DNA from: Cladorrhinum sp. PSN259
Lineage: Eukaryota > Ascomycota > Sordariomycetes > Sordariales > Podosporaceae
Assembly: GCA_033725935.1 (NCBI GenBank)
Contig: MU867068.1
Location: 310,001 to 374,000, forward strand
Direction of reading: 5' to 3'
DNA: 64,000 nucleotides
A model generated the notes under the pieces. That model did no database searches. It saw only the letters and a list, made by a program, of their open reading frames with translations, and was not told where the DNA came from. Shown here in pieces: positions 35,401 to 46,909 of this stretch. The position numbers were made by a program, and so were the translations under genes. Every line of letters starts with the position of its first letter. The first letter of the stretch is position 1.

Positions 35401-37573
35401 TTATTGCTGCGGGGGCTGGCTCTGGTGCTGCTGCTCATCCGGAAATCGGATCGTCCGTCCCATGTTAACCGGCGCCGAGGTCTGGCCCGGCGACGGCGAT
35501 CCTTGGCCCCGCTCCACCCTACTGCTTGAGCCGTCAAATGCTATGACAGGAGTCGCTGTTCCTGACCCCGCTTGCTGCACCCTTGCGGTTGCTGGCGCCA
35601 CCTCATCTTGACCTCTTGGGATGATGCTACCGCCGATTCTGAAGACTGATCGTTTGGTTTGAGGCGGAACTGTGTCCGGAAGTTCTCCCGAGTCACGCCT
35701 CGATCTTGACTGTCGAGAAACAAGCGTGCTCACTCTGCTGCCGAGCCGGAGAGGCGGCACAGATTCTTGACCTTCATTGGGTGGTGAGGTGTTCGCCCTG
35801 GATAGCGTTCGGGGAAGATAGAAGCCCAGCTTCCCGAGCGGAATGCTCAGTCCATGCACGATCTAAGGTCTTGTCAGCCGATGTTTCTTCACTCAAAGGG
35901 GAGAGTACGGCACTTACAATACTACAGATAGCCAAAAACCATACTACCACGAGCACTGTCTCAGGCAAGTTTTTGACATCTTCTCGGGGCTCCCCATCGA
36001 CATCCAAAGTCTTTAGGAACTCCAACGTGATGTAAAGATAAAAGATGGCCGAAACTCCTACCGGTCCAAAGAACCCCACGAATATTGCCTGCCGAACTTC
36101 CTCGATTTGGGGAATAAACTTATGAATCGCAAACACCCACGGCAGCCTTCGGAACAACAATACCAATATTCCCAGCGGCACCAGCCGATATAGCGGCACA
36201 ACATCATTGTGCAGGAAGCTCGACCAAGGACACACAGCTCCGTACCACATAAACACCGACACATTCAAAAGCATATCAATCGTTGGCTGCAGAGAGTCGT
36301 CTAGTGTCTCGAGTCGGAACCAGTCGTCCCAGGTGAAGACATTCCCGGCAATGAAGCACGCGAGCACGTCGTCGCTGCCGATCATGCCGCACGTCCCGAC
36401 AATAAACAGCGCAAGGGATATCGCAAAAACGAGGAAGCTTTCTCGGTCCACAAACTTACGCTCCTCGGCCCAATGCAGCAACTCCTTGGCTACCCAACCT
36501 ACCACTGCCCCGTAAACAATGCTCAGCAAAATTGTGTAGCCCCACGTCTCGCCGAACCACAATCCCATGGCCGTCCTGGCACCTCCATCAGACGGGTCTG
36601 CTCCTGGACCGATAAACTGGATCAAGTACAGGGCAAAGAACAAAAAGGGATAACCGAGCCCATCGTTCGCCCCAGACTCGGCAATGATAATTTGTTGCAA
36701 CTCGCGAGGGACATTATGGTCGGCGAACTTCCCCTTGACGATGACGTTGGACAAGACGGGGTCAGTGGGTGTCACACAGCTGCCTACAACCAGTGCGTGT
36801 AGGAAGGAAATATTGGGTACGAGGCCCCAGACCAGCAAGGCTGTGGCCAGCCACATGGCTAGCATGATGGGACCCAGCAAGAGTGACAAGGGACGCCATT
36901 GCTTCTTAAGGTACCGCGAGGGCAGCTGGACGCCTGCAAGGACTAGTTGGATTCCTAGGACGAGACGCGAGAAGTAGAGCGTTACTTCATTGAGGTTTTC
37001 CTGGGACCCTGCGGCGTAGTCTAGGGGTCGTATGAGGTTGGCTGCTGGCGGGGAGAGTGCTACTCCTACCAACAGAGAGATCACTGATAGGGCCGTGTTA
37101 GTGAGTTATCAATTCGTGACTCTAGTTTTGATGAAGGTAAGTTCGGTTGATGTGGCTTGGTATTTGAGTCTGGTAAGAGGGAGAATGAAGCGCATATCAC
37201 AACTCCGGTACGTAGACGTCATCTAAGAGGCGGTTGTGCCACTCCGATAAGTACACCCATGGTGCTACGCGCCCCTGACGAGCGAGGCAGTGTGTGCCTT
37301 TGTACTCTTCATCTGGCGCGGTGTATGGCAATACCAATTTCCTGCTGAAGCTAGGAGTCGCCAAGAACTCTCCTGCGCCCTTAGTTGTGCCAAGTCGTGC
37401 ATAACCTCCAAAGATGTGAAGCGAGGGGGGGGGAAAGGAGACGGATCCCACGTACAAGCCTCTGATAAGTAAAAGTCCTCCTTGCACAAATACGAAACCA
37501 AGCCGAACAGCGAAATGAAGCCACCCAGGACGCTGACGACGATGTTGAAGTTGGTGACCGCCAAGGTAGGCAT
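35401..37573 (-). CDS. nha1: Plasma-membrane Na+(K+)/H+ antiporter, Nha1/Sod2 family
   Basis: Three exons, 37456-37573, 35918-37083 and 35401-35862, give 581 aa. The introns are 372 nt (donor GTACGT) and 55 nt (donor GTAAGT). The start MPTLAVTNFNIVVSVLGG and the join SEA|LISLLVGVAL match the family, as does the second join CSI|IVHGLSIPLGKLG. The protein is strongly hydrophobic with about 12 membrane segments. Diagnostic motifs are VTPTDPVLSN (D147) and ESGANDGLGYPF (N179, D180), the ion-binding site in transmembrane segment 5. The soluble tail (about 150 aa) is Ser/Arg/Pro-rich and much shorter than that of yeast Nha1, closer to S. pombe Sod2. It exports Na+, Li+ or K+ in exchange for protons. 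The direct repeat at 37632-37696 lies just upstream of the start codon. Confidence 0.94.
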
Positions 37574-38587
37574 CTTGGCGCACGCCAAGTTGCGGGCTTG
37601 ACCCGGCGTTCCGCAAAACCTTCCGACGGCAAGTCTTGGTATACGGCGCCCGGAGTCTTGGAATACGGCGCCCGGAGTCTTGGTACGGCCGGTCGGAGAA
37701 GTTTGTGTCCTGGTTGAAGCCACGAATCTCCAATCCCCGGGTTTTGTGGTACTCAGAACTCGGACAGACGGTTAGATTGGGATCTAGGGAATGTTCTTTT
37801 TCGTCCCAAGGTTTTTGCTAAATGTTATTGAATCATGAGTGATGATTTTCGTGTAATTTTGCTCTGATTCGGCGAAGGAAGAATATTCCGATGTTCGATA
37901 TCAAATTTTGTGGATCGGATTCCCTGAGGCGAGAAAAGATGGGTGCAGCACTTTGAAATCGGTGATGACAACCTTGAAGTGTGTGTATCAATTAATTTGG
38001 AGATTTGTACAACGGTAAATAAAGCTCTGATAAGCGGTAAGAAGGTTCAGAGTTGGTGGGAAAAGAACCTTGGAAGAGAATCCTACCACCAGAGCTCCAC
38101 TTAGGCACCGAGAGACGTTGATCGGTCGACGAGTCCTTCGTTCGAGGTTGCTAAGCAGAGCCGAACTTCTTTCGGTGTTTGTGGCGTTTGGCATCGGCCC
38201 GCCGCGGGTCCGGGGACCGGTTATCCTAGGATGGATGGGACAAAACGCATTTTGGAGCGATCATCTCACAGTGCCGGAACATATCACCGCATTTTTTAGA
38301 TTGGAGTATTCAAACACTTTCTCATGAACCGGCAAACTTTCATGTTACATATTCAATTATATGGCGTATGTACAAATAAACAGAATGCATAGCCGCGATG
38401 TGGTGTACACGAAGAAAATCGAGAATTCGTGTAATAACAAAGCAATATAACTATCATTCGTACGAAAAATTTCGGCCTTGTCAGAAAAGTCAAACCAAAT
38501 GCACTGGAGTGAAAATAGAGAGAACCAATAATTAAGTAAAGTGGAAAAGAAGTTATTTTTGAAGAAAAAAAACATTGCAAAAAGAGA
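37574..38587. other. Upstream region of the antiporter gene
   Basis: About 1 kb with no coding region. It contains three tandem 21-22-bp units next to the antiporter start (listed separately) and AT-rich sequence leading to the tRNA gene terminator. Confidence 0.65.
37632..37696. repeat. Three tandem 21-22-bp units upstream of the antiporter gene
   Basis: Units at 37632-37653, 37654-37675 and a diverged third at 37676-37696 share the core AGTCTTGG..TACGGCGCCCGG. They lie 60-125 bp upstream of the antiporter ATG, in its likely 5' leader or promoter. The first two units differ at one base. Confidence 0.8.
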
Positions 38588-38659
38588 TGCGACCATCGGG
38601 AATCGAACCCGACTCTATTGCTTGGAAGGCAATAATGCTAACCACTACACCATGGCCGC
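38588..38659 (-). tRNA. tRNA-Gly, anticodon UCC
   Basis: A complete cloverleaf of 71 nt plus discriminator A, with no intron. The acceptor is GCGGCCA against TGGTCGC, with one G-T pair. The D arm reads GGTGTAGTGGTTAGCAT. The anticodon stem ATTGC/GCAAT carries the loop CTTCCAA (anticodon TCC). The T arm is TCGGG-TTCGATT-CCCGA. Box A and box B are intact. A T5 run on the minus strand (38579-38583) directly follows and would terminate RNA polymerase III. U34 of this tRNA is a likely substrate of the wobble methyltransferase Trm9 encoded at 62386. Confidence 0.97.
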
Positions 38660-39628
38660 TTCTTATATGTTGTGGCAAAGAATAGAGCTTGAGTGTGGAT
38701 TTGGTAGCGCTTTGGAGTCAGCAACTACCACCACCGGCTCTCCTCAACTCAGTATCAAGCTTAAGGATATCGATAGATTATCACGAAAATAGAGGTATAT
38801 GTTGCTTGAGGTTTTTGGCTCTTGATTCACTAGTGGGAATATACCAATCCAATGATTACGCCTACCAGATTTCTTTTGTCCGCCGTTTCATAGAACGATG
38901 AAAGGTTGTGACCATTGCTATAAAGCTATTCATTAATAGCTCCGTGTATGTGTTCCTGATATTGTGCCTAAAATTGCTATACGCAAAAGAGAAGCTTCGT
39001 CCAGGTGGCGAAAATGAAATTGCCAGAATCCATGGACATTGTTGATCAAAACGAACAACTCAGAGTACATTGGAACAAACTCTTGTAGGAGAGATCCCAA
39101 ATAAAGTCTTTGAAAATTCATTATGCTCCATCAAACCAATCCTCTATAACAATTGCACCCTTCTTTTGGTATTTTGGTATTCGCGAGTTGCCAACGCCAT
39201 GCCTCCTAAGAAAACAAAAACAACAAACCCCATGTAATATGAAATGACGATACCCTCGTCTCTAATATGCGCCTCCAAGTACCGCCCACCAATACTTTTC
39301 CCGTGAACCCCGTATTTGTTATTTACATTACAAAGAATGGGTAGCCCTTGAAGAAGGGGAGGCTTGCCTTTCTAACGCCGTCCTCCTCCATCCAATAGGC
39401 CAAAAATGCTGCCTCGCATGTCGTCTAATGCCAATCGACAAGAGGAGATACCTAATTCCTCTGACTGTTTTGCTTTGCCAACTCAAAAGTATGATGTATG
39501 TAAAAGAGGAAAGACAATGCCGCCGTACCCCCATAATATGCTCGAGTATGTTTGCTACTGAGTTGCACCATAACGCCAGGGCTGTCTCGACTGTTGTGGC
39601 TGAAAGAGGAGGTTGTGCGATTGGATAC
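38660..39628. other. Spacer between tRNA-Gly and the tad3 3' end
   Basis: About 970 bp with no coding region. It includes the 5' flank of the tRNA gene and the 3' UTR of the tad3 gene. Confidence 0.6.
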
Positions 39629-40933
39629 CTAAACATGAATGGCGTGGTCCACTGTGAGAGGCTTCAGCGCACCACTTGATTCCCATTCCCAGGCGACTAA
39701 GCTCCAGTTCAGTTCCCGACGCCAGAACAGACCGAGCCCGCGGCCACCATCAGCGCCCTTGAGGGAAGGATGTCCTTGCCCTCGATCCTCAGCACTGAGC
39801 CCGCCCGTCAAAGACATACGGTGACGAAAGACTACCTTGCCCATGCGAGAGTGAAGTATGGCCATCGAGCACATAACGCAAGGCTCGTGTGTCAGGTACA
39901 TTTCCAGGCCGTGGCATAAATACCCATCGGGGCTGGGATGTTCCATCTCAAAGACTCTCTTCTCGTCCAAGAGAATCGGCTTGTCCTGAAAAGCTTCAAA
40001 CTCCAGAATAGGCGTCTGGACTGTCTGAGTCTGTCTGTTTTCTGATCGAACAAGCTTCTGGGCTACCATCGAGATGGCTCGCATCACAGCGTGTGCCATG
40101 GGGTTGCCCGTGGCTCCGCACTTGTCTCTTTGACACCAGCGTGCATCGCCGGCCAAGGCAACCAATGTTGTCTTTCCTTCCTCTCTCTGAATGACGCAAG
40201 CGCCTACAGGCTCACCATAACCACCGGCGTGGGTCTGGTTGGCTACTTGGTGGGCTAGTGTCATCCACACGGCCGCATCACCGTTGATCTCGTCCGTGCT
40301 TCGAGCGATCATCGAGGGATGTGGGCCGAGAGGGTTGTTCTTCCGGTACACGGCAGGCCAAAAGTGCTGGGACCACATGGCAGCCTGGACCTGGGACGCA
40401 GGAGGAACTAGGGGTACTGGGATGCTGCGAAGGAATACCTCATCGCCCTCCATTCCCTCCAGTTTGGATAACTCTGTTCTGACCTCGTCGGCATTCATCA
40501 TCGATTCGGGGCCAACGATGATGTATATCCAATTCGATTTGCCCGTGTGGATTTGCCGGCTCTGGGGAGACTCGTTCATGAACTGCGCTTTGAGGTGGGC
40601 GGGGAGATCACAGGGTTTGGCACATCTGCGCAAATGAGGAAAGCACTTAACGACTTCCTCAGATAGCAGATCTCGCAACATTCTGTAAAGAATACGGTTA
40701 GTGTGCACAGCCGGTTGTGGCACAGATGGATTTACTTACGTGATAGCCGGGTTCGCAGTTTTTAAAGGCGTGCGGGTGATCAGCAGTCGCCCGGTCTGGT
40801 AGTCGTCTCGCATTTCGAGCGTGGTTTTCAGTGGGATAAGGACGCCATGCTCGATCTCGTCATGTATAAGTTCCCGAACCAGGGGTTCCTGCGCAGCGAT
40901 GACCTTCTGGATGGCCGTGTCCTCTTCGTCCAT
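39629..40933 (-). CDS. tad3: tRNA-specific adenosine deaminase subunit Tad3 (ADAT3)
   Basis: Exons 40740-40933 and 39629-40682 with a 57-nt intron (donor GTAAGT) give 415 aa. The start chosen is the first ATG in frame (40933); the frame upstream to 40957 lacks ATG. Tad2-Tad3 converts A34 to inosine in tRNA anticodons. The C-terminal deaminase fold has MAHAVMRAI (H262-A-V264), where the catalytic Glu of HAE is replaced by Val. This is the hallmark of the structural subunit Tad3. The other zinc ligands are in PCVMCSMA (C333, C336). The N-terminal part (to about residue 200) matches the family's RNA-binding extension, with GVLIPLKTTLEMRDD near the start. The missing Glu is normal for this subunit, and Tad2 must be encoded elsewhere. 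Confidence 0.93.
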
Positions 40934-43900
40934 CTTGACCCTCGGTACTTGGTACAATAGCGATGCTCCAAGGGCACTGCAATCGTGCGTTCGTAGTGGT
41001 GAGCAATATTCTGGTAACGCAACGTCAAGGCGTCGGCGAAGGTAGGACTTTTGACGACGTATGTGGTTGTGGGGTACCCGGTATCTAGATTGAATGAGAT
41101 TGTTGGAAGGATGTGGTGGTTAATTTGGGACCGAGCCGACAACCAGACAGAAGACGTCGGGTGAGGAGTGGTAGCCGGGCAAAACTAATTAACAGACAGA
41201 GAAAGTGATGTAGACATAAAAGACCATGCGAGGACCAGCTGCAGAACCAGATGCATAGGAAAGAACAGCTCGCAATGCCTGCAATGTCCAGATGCAAGCA
41301 AGTACTCACCTCTTTGTTTTTTGCTGTGGTTGTTCCCTCAATCACGACAAAACCAAAAAATTGACAAGTGCCCCACCTTTCAACGCTCTTGTCCCTGACT
41401 CCCTGGCGTTGGACCCTTGAAACCTGGAAGAGCTCCAGCGGCACCGTCCCCCACCAAACCATTTTAGCGGTCCCCGCTCCTTGTATCAGAAGCGAAGCTG
41501 GCAGCTGCGGGGTAATTCATGGGTCTCTCCAATACCCCCCAAAGACCCCTCACGGAATGTTTCCTTGGTGACCAATTCCCATGACGAGCCATTGCATTTG
41601 AATCTGATGCGATCGTCCCGAGATCTCTCTTGGCATAAATCATCGTTTAACTTCCAGAGATGCCGGGTGGCCACGGTGGCCTCGGAGCCAAGTTTGATCG
41701 CGGAGGGGAAAAGAGACAGGAGGGCCCGACGAAGTGACACATGACGTTTGCTATCAACCTCTATAGTGTAGAGCGCTGTGTTACCATTTACGGCATGCTT
41801 AGTTGAGTGACATATCGCCAACAAAGCACTTCAAGTTGGCTTGGTATCTAGGTAAATGTTAAGATTCAAAATACCAAATACCTCGGGTTCAGTAGATGTC
41901 CAAAGAACGAGCCAGGGAGGAGAAAAGGTGGAAGCGCATTGAGTGCTTGGGGGCATGGCAAGGGTCCTTCCTCCGATCGCAATCCGGAATCTCAATCTCC
42001 GATATGGCCACCGAGCAATGTGTCGAGCTCAATCTGCATGTCAGAAAGAGGAAAAGAGGCGCGAATGTCGTTCGGCAGGATGCCGGGGTTTCTTTGCAAT
42101 TAGGAGCTCGTGGGTCTTGGCAGGTGACATCTGCCAGATGCGGATGCATCAGTGCATTGTGGTTGCAGGAGGGTAGCGTGGGGGTTTCGGCACACCCTCT
42201 TTTTCAGCTTTGGGACACTGCATTCCAGGTTGGGGCCGACCTGCATTTGTCAATTGATCAGATGGACCTGTCGGAGTCTTCAACCAGCGCACGATTGCGG
42301 AAAGATGAACCCATTCAACCTTGCAGGTTGCATCGGCGCCATCAAACGGAAGTCCGACTGCGGAGGGCTTGACAAGGCAGAGAAGAGATTACCAAGCCGG
42401 CCGCTGGCGCAAACAAGCAATGATCCCCATCCTCTCCAATATGGGAAACCAAGTCATATATGAAAATCCCCAGATTCCAGCTCTTGGTATTCTATTCAAC
42501 CGCATAAACGACCCGGCATAGCCCGCTCAGGCTTAGTCAGGGGTATCTGCTTGACCTTTGAGCCGTCTGACAATCGTGAGGAATAAATGTTTCGGACCCC
42601 CAGGGCCGCCTTTGTCATAGACATGGTCAACAAAAGGCTCAAAGAAGCCCCCCTCCTCCCCCAGAACCATCCGTTGATAGAACACCGCATACTTTGTTCG
42701 TCTTTCGGTCTTTTGACACAGCTTATTGTTTGTGAACATCTGAAAGATTCTCCCCCGTTTCTTGGCATCTGTTGTCCATCAGCCATCCGATTTCCTCGTC
42801 ATAAGCATCGTATCGGCAATCCTTGTTCGACCATCATCGGGTTGCGCAGCCGGCCGCCAATCACTGAAGAAGGCCCCCATTGCGAGTCGTCAGGCGTCTC
42901 TTGTCAGTCACGGACGTGTCACAAAGAAAGCAAGGAACAGTGGAAAGACCAGACCGAACATCAGATCCCACAAAGTCATCTGCCGTCACCTCACGCCCAG
43001 GTGTGACGGTCCTATATACCCAAGACGAGGCTTCATTTCGCCTGACCTTGGCATCGGCAGTCTTTGAAAAATGCTGGGCAGACCTTGGACCACAGCACCG
43101 CAACAGAGGGCCAAGAAATGAGTTGTTGAGTCACCAGCGTCACCCCACGGCCAGACATTGTCCAAACTGCTAGGGCCACAAACCTTGTGGGAACTTCCAA
43201 GGTTACGTCACCTTGGTTTCCGCCGAAAAAAACCCCATACGGTGCTTTCACTGTTGTTGCCAGGTGGAGCCAAGCCGCTTGCAGAACGCTAAGACGTCTT
43301 AGCCTCTGGTTGTTGCTGGACATCCACAGAATATTCGGTGCAACGCAGGAATTGCCTCCGAATCTGTCGCTGTTTGTAAGTTAAGCTTTCCTTCTGTCAA
43401 TTGCGCCGCTGCGGCGCTCCAATGACCAGATGTCGTCAAAGTAGTGTTTATCTCTCTTGAGTTTATTTACCCCTCGTACCCCTCCTTGCATGATAACCTG
43501 TTCTAGACCAGGCGACCATTCAATCAGGAAATCCGGCAGAATGGGCCAGACGAGATCCAGCACCTACTTAATTTTCTGTGCAGCATCTGAAACCCGGCCT
43601 CTGTCCAAAATGCTGATTGGCTTAGACACTCGTTGCTCCCAGCCCCACTCGACCACTCGCCTCACAGGCCATCCCACCCCTGAGACCCCTGTCCCTTGCG
43701 CATGCTGCAGCGCTCCATTCGCATCTTTTAGACTGGACATTTATTCAAAACTCCAGTCTCTCCATCCAATGTCACGACACTGGGCCGTCCTCCCCGACAA
43801 AACACTTCTGCCCAAACCCCCAAAAGGTCTTTCTTCCTTCCACGCATTCTTATATACACGGCCTCTTTTTTTATCTAGATCTATTTCTTTTCATCTCTCA

Positions 43901-43983
43901 ACACCGGCACTACGGCTGACATTGCATATTATCACAAAGACTCTGGTCCGGCGTCGCAGCCTCAGTCGCTGCGCAAGCTGGCC
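40934..43983. other. 3 kb divergent spacer between tad3 and the 6PF2K gene
   Basis: No coding region that I can support. The 6PF2K side (about 43600-43983) is pyrimidine-rich, as expected of a promoter and leader. Open frames up to 200 aa (for example 43457-44059) are random in composition. Confidence 0.6.
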
Positions 43984-46093
43984 ATGGGCCATCTCATCGG
44001 ATCGTCTGCCACCGCTCCTACATCGCCAGCAATACGCACCAATGGTTCCCCGAATCTGAAGGGTCGGCCTATTCCGAACGCACGCCATGACGATACTGGA
44101 TGTCTTTTACCACCAGCTGCCGCGTCGTGGTCTAGCGCATTTCTCAGCGAGTTCGAAATCACATCCGGGCCCCGTCCCACCGGCCTGCAATATGACTCCC
44201 CATACTCTCGCAGCATTCCGTCAACGGCGCCTGGGTCACCACGAATGTGAGTTCTACTGCAGGTATTTTATTCTGGAGTTTCCACTGTGAGGCTGACCAA
44301 ATTCCAAACAGTCCTCCTCTCATCCAAAACTCGGGCAGTCACACCCCGAGGACTCGGCCACATGCCACGACACTCAACATTCCGGGCATGACGCGCTCGA
44401 AAGCTTCTCCCGATGGTCGAATTCCTGACAGAGATGTTGCGGCAAAGCTGGTCATCATAATGGTTGGTTTGCCAGCGCGCGGAAAGTCATACATCACCAA
44501 GAAGATCCAACGGTATTTGTCTTGGCAGCAGCACAATACCAAGATCTTCAATGTGGGCAACCGCCGGCGCATTGCGGCTGGCGTGGCTCACCCTTCTAGT
44601 GGTGGATCTCCGATCTCGGCCCATAGACCAACCAGGGTCGATGTGCCCACCCAGGCTGCTACCATACTCCTGAACCATGCCAACAAAGGCCCGGACATTG
44701 TGGTGAATGATGAACCCAGCAAATTGGATCTGAATGGATGCGGTGGCGACGACGGTGCCCGACGACGCGAGAAGATTGACCAATCGGCCAAATTCTTCGA
44801 TCCCAACAACACTGAGGCGGCAAAGTTGCGCGAGCAGGTCGCACTCGATACGCTCGATGAACTCCTAAACTATCTGCTCCACCAGGGCGGCGCCGTTGGG
44901 ATACTCGATGCCACAAACAGCACCCTGCAACGACGGAAGCTCCTTGTTGACCATGTCAGGTCTGTTGAGCCCAAGTTGGGAATATTGTTCATTGAAAGCA
45001 TATGTCATGACGAAAATGTCGGTGAAACTTTCCCTGTTCCCTAGATTCTAAATCTTGCTGACAATCTTTTTAGCTCCTCGAGGCCAACATGCGCCTGAAG
45101 CTTTCTGGGCCCGATTACAAGGACAAGGATCCCCGCAAATCCCTTGCGGATTTCAAGGAGCGTGTCAAGGCTTATGAGAGTGCGTATGAGCCTTTAGGTA
45201 AATACGAAGAAGATAATGGTATCGCGTATATCCAGATGATCGATGTTGGCAGGAAGCTCGTACACCATCGACTCAAAGGGTTTTTGAGTGGCGGCATTGC
45301 TTCTTATCTCACCACGTTCAATCTGTCACCCAGGCAAATTTGGATCACGCGCCATGGGCAGAGTCTGGATAACCAGCTGCAGAAGCTCGGCGGCAACGCT
45401 GAATTGACAGAGAGGGGCCACTGCTACGGCCTGGCTCTTTACAACTTCATGACATACAAGCGCAAGGAATGGCTGATTGAACAAAAGACCAAGATTGCAC
45501 GATCAAAATTCCCTCCGCAACCGGGTGACAACACACCTCCGTATCCAGAACTCAACCAGGAGCTTGAAGACAAGAACTTTTGTGTCTGGACTTCAATGCT
45601 GAAGCGCAGCGTCCAGACGGCTGAGTACTTTGATGCGGACGAGGATTACGACGTGAAGGCGTGGGAGATGCTGAACGAGCTAAACGCTGGCACATTTGAG
45701 GGCATGACATATGACGAGATTGCCCAAAAGTACCCCGAAGAGTACCAAAAGCGGTCAGCAGACAAGCTGCAGTATATCTATCCGGGAGTTGGAGGAGAAG
45801 GATACCTCCAGGTCATCAGCCGCCTTCGCGATATGGTGCGTGAAATCGAACGCATCACTGACCACTTACTCATCATTGGACACCGGTCAATCTGCCGGGT
45901 ATTGATGGCATATTTCATGGATCTTACCAGAGATGACATTGCCGATCTCGACGTTCCGCTTGGGATTCTCTACGCTATCGAACCGAAGCCGTACGGAATC
46001 GAGTTCCACGCTTACAAGTACAATGAGGAGATGGGCTGGTTTGATGAGCTGCCCAACTACAAACCTCGGAAGACTGTTGACAGGAACGGGTAA
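43984..46093 (+). CDS. 6-phosphofructo-2-kinase/fructose-2,6-bisphosphatase
   Basis: Three exons, 43984-44246, 44312-45017 and 45074-46093, give 662 aa. Intron 1 (65 nt, GTGAGT) is standard. Intron 2 (56 nt) needs the unusual donor GTCGGT, because the obvious GTGAAA three bases on would break the frame. The enzyme makes and breaks fructose 2,6-bisphosphate, the activator of phosphofructokinase-1. The kinase domain carries the Walker A motif GLPARGKS (140-147). The phosphatase domain has RHGQS (H417), LNELNAG (E525) and IIGHRSICRVL (H593), matching the catalytic His-Glu-His of the histidine phosphatase superfamily. Some fungal homologues have lost the first His; here it is kept, so both activities are plausible. 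The N-terminal 120 residues are Ser/Pro-rich and probably regulatory. A residue at the intron 2 junction (DEN-LLEAN) differs by one from the spacing I recall in the human enzyme, so cDNA could shift that boundary. Confidence 0.92.
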
Positions 46094-46909
46094 GGACCGG
46101 TTCAGGTTCTGTACATGTGTATTATTACACAGCAGCACTGTGGATATTTCTGCTGCAGCATTCCTCATGGCGTTGGGCGGTTAAATGGGACTGGGGCATA
46201 TTTATTCGGAAACCGCAGCTCAATTGGTGTTTCTTTATTTTCTATTTTTTTGGGCGCAATAAATGGGATCGGGGTTTGGTGGTTACCAATGACAGGAAAC
46301 GAGCAAAGGGAGCTTCAACGATTACACGGAAACATATATAACATGACATACGTGTCATGGATCACTCTGGGCTGGGACACATTTTCCAAGCATGACTCCG
46401 GGTCTAAAATTGCTTGAATTTTGCAAGTATGGGGCCAGCAAGAGGGTCTTCTTTTGACCGTTGTGGGAAAAATGAGAATGGTTTGACGCATGTAGTGATT
46501 GATCACTCTCTTGTTTGCTCTTACATTTCACTTTCTTGTCACATAAACTTGTATTAAGCGCAACATAGATAGAGGTGGAACTGAAGCCGGGAAAAAAGAG
46601 ATGATCACGGCGTGAAAGTATACATATACATTACCTATAACTTGTCTGAGTTTTTGCATTGCTTGATTGATGTATTTGTTTTTGTGACTGCTTGTATATT
46701 ATAGACAGGCCTTTGGATTGCAGGTTAGCAGTACGTTGTTTATTTATCGTACTATCCTTCATCTCATTCGTGTCTAATATAACATGAACGCTGACAACCA
46801 AGATAGCTTTAGAACACACAAAAATTTGGACCCTGAACCTCGGGGAAAAAACACCATCTTCACTGCAACGATCGATCTCCATGATAAAAAAAATAAAAAA
46901 ATTCCTTCC
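46094..46909. other. Convergent 3' spacer
   Basis: This stretch lies between the stop codons of the 6PF2K gene and the minus-strand gene at 46910. It is AT-rich and holds the two 3' UTRs. No coding region was seen. Confidence 0.7.
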
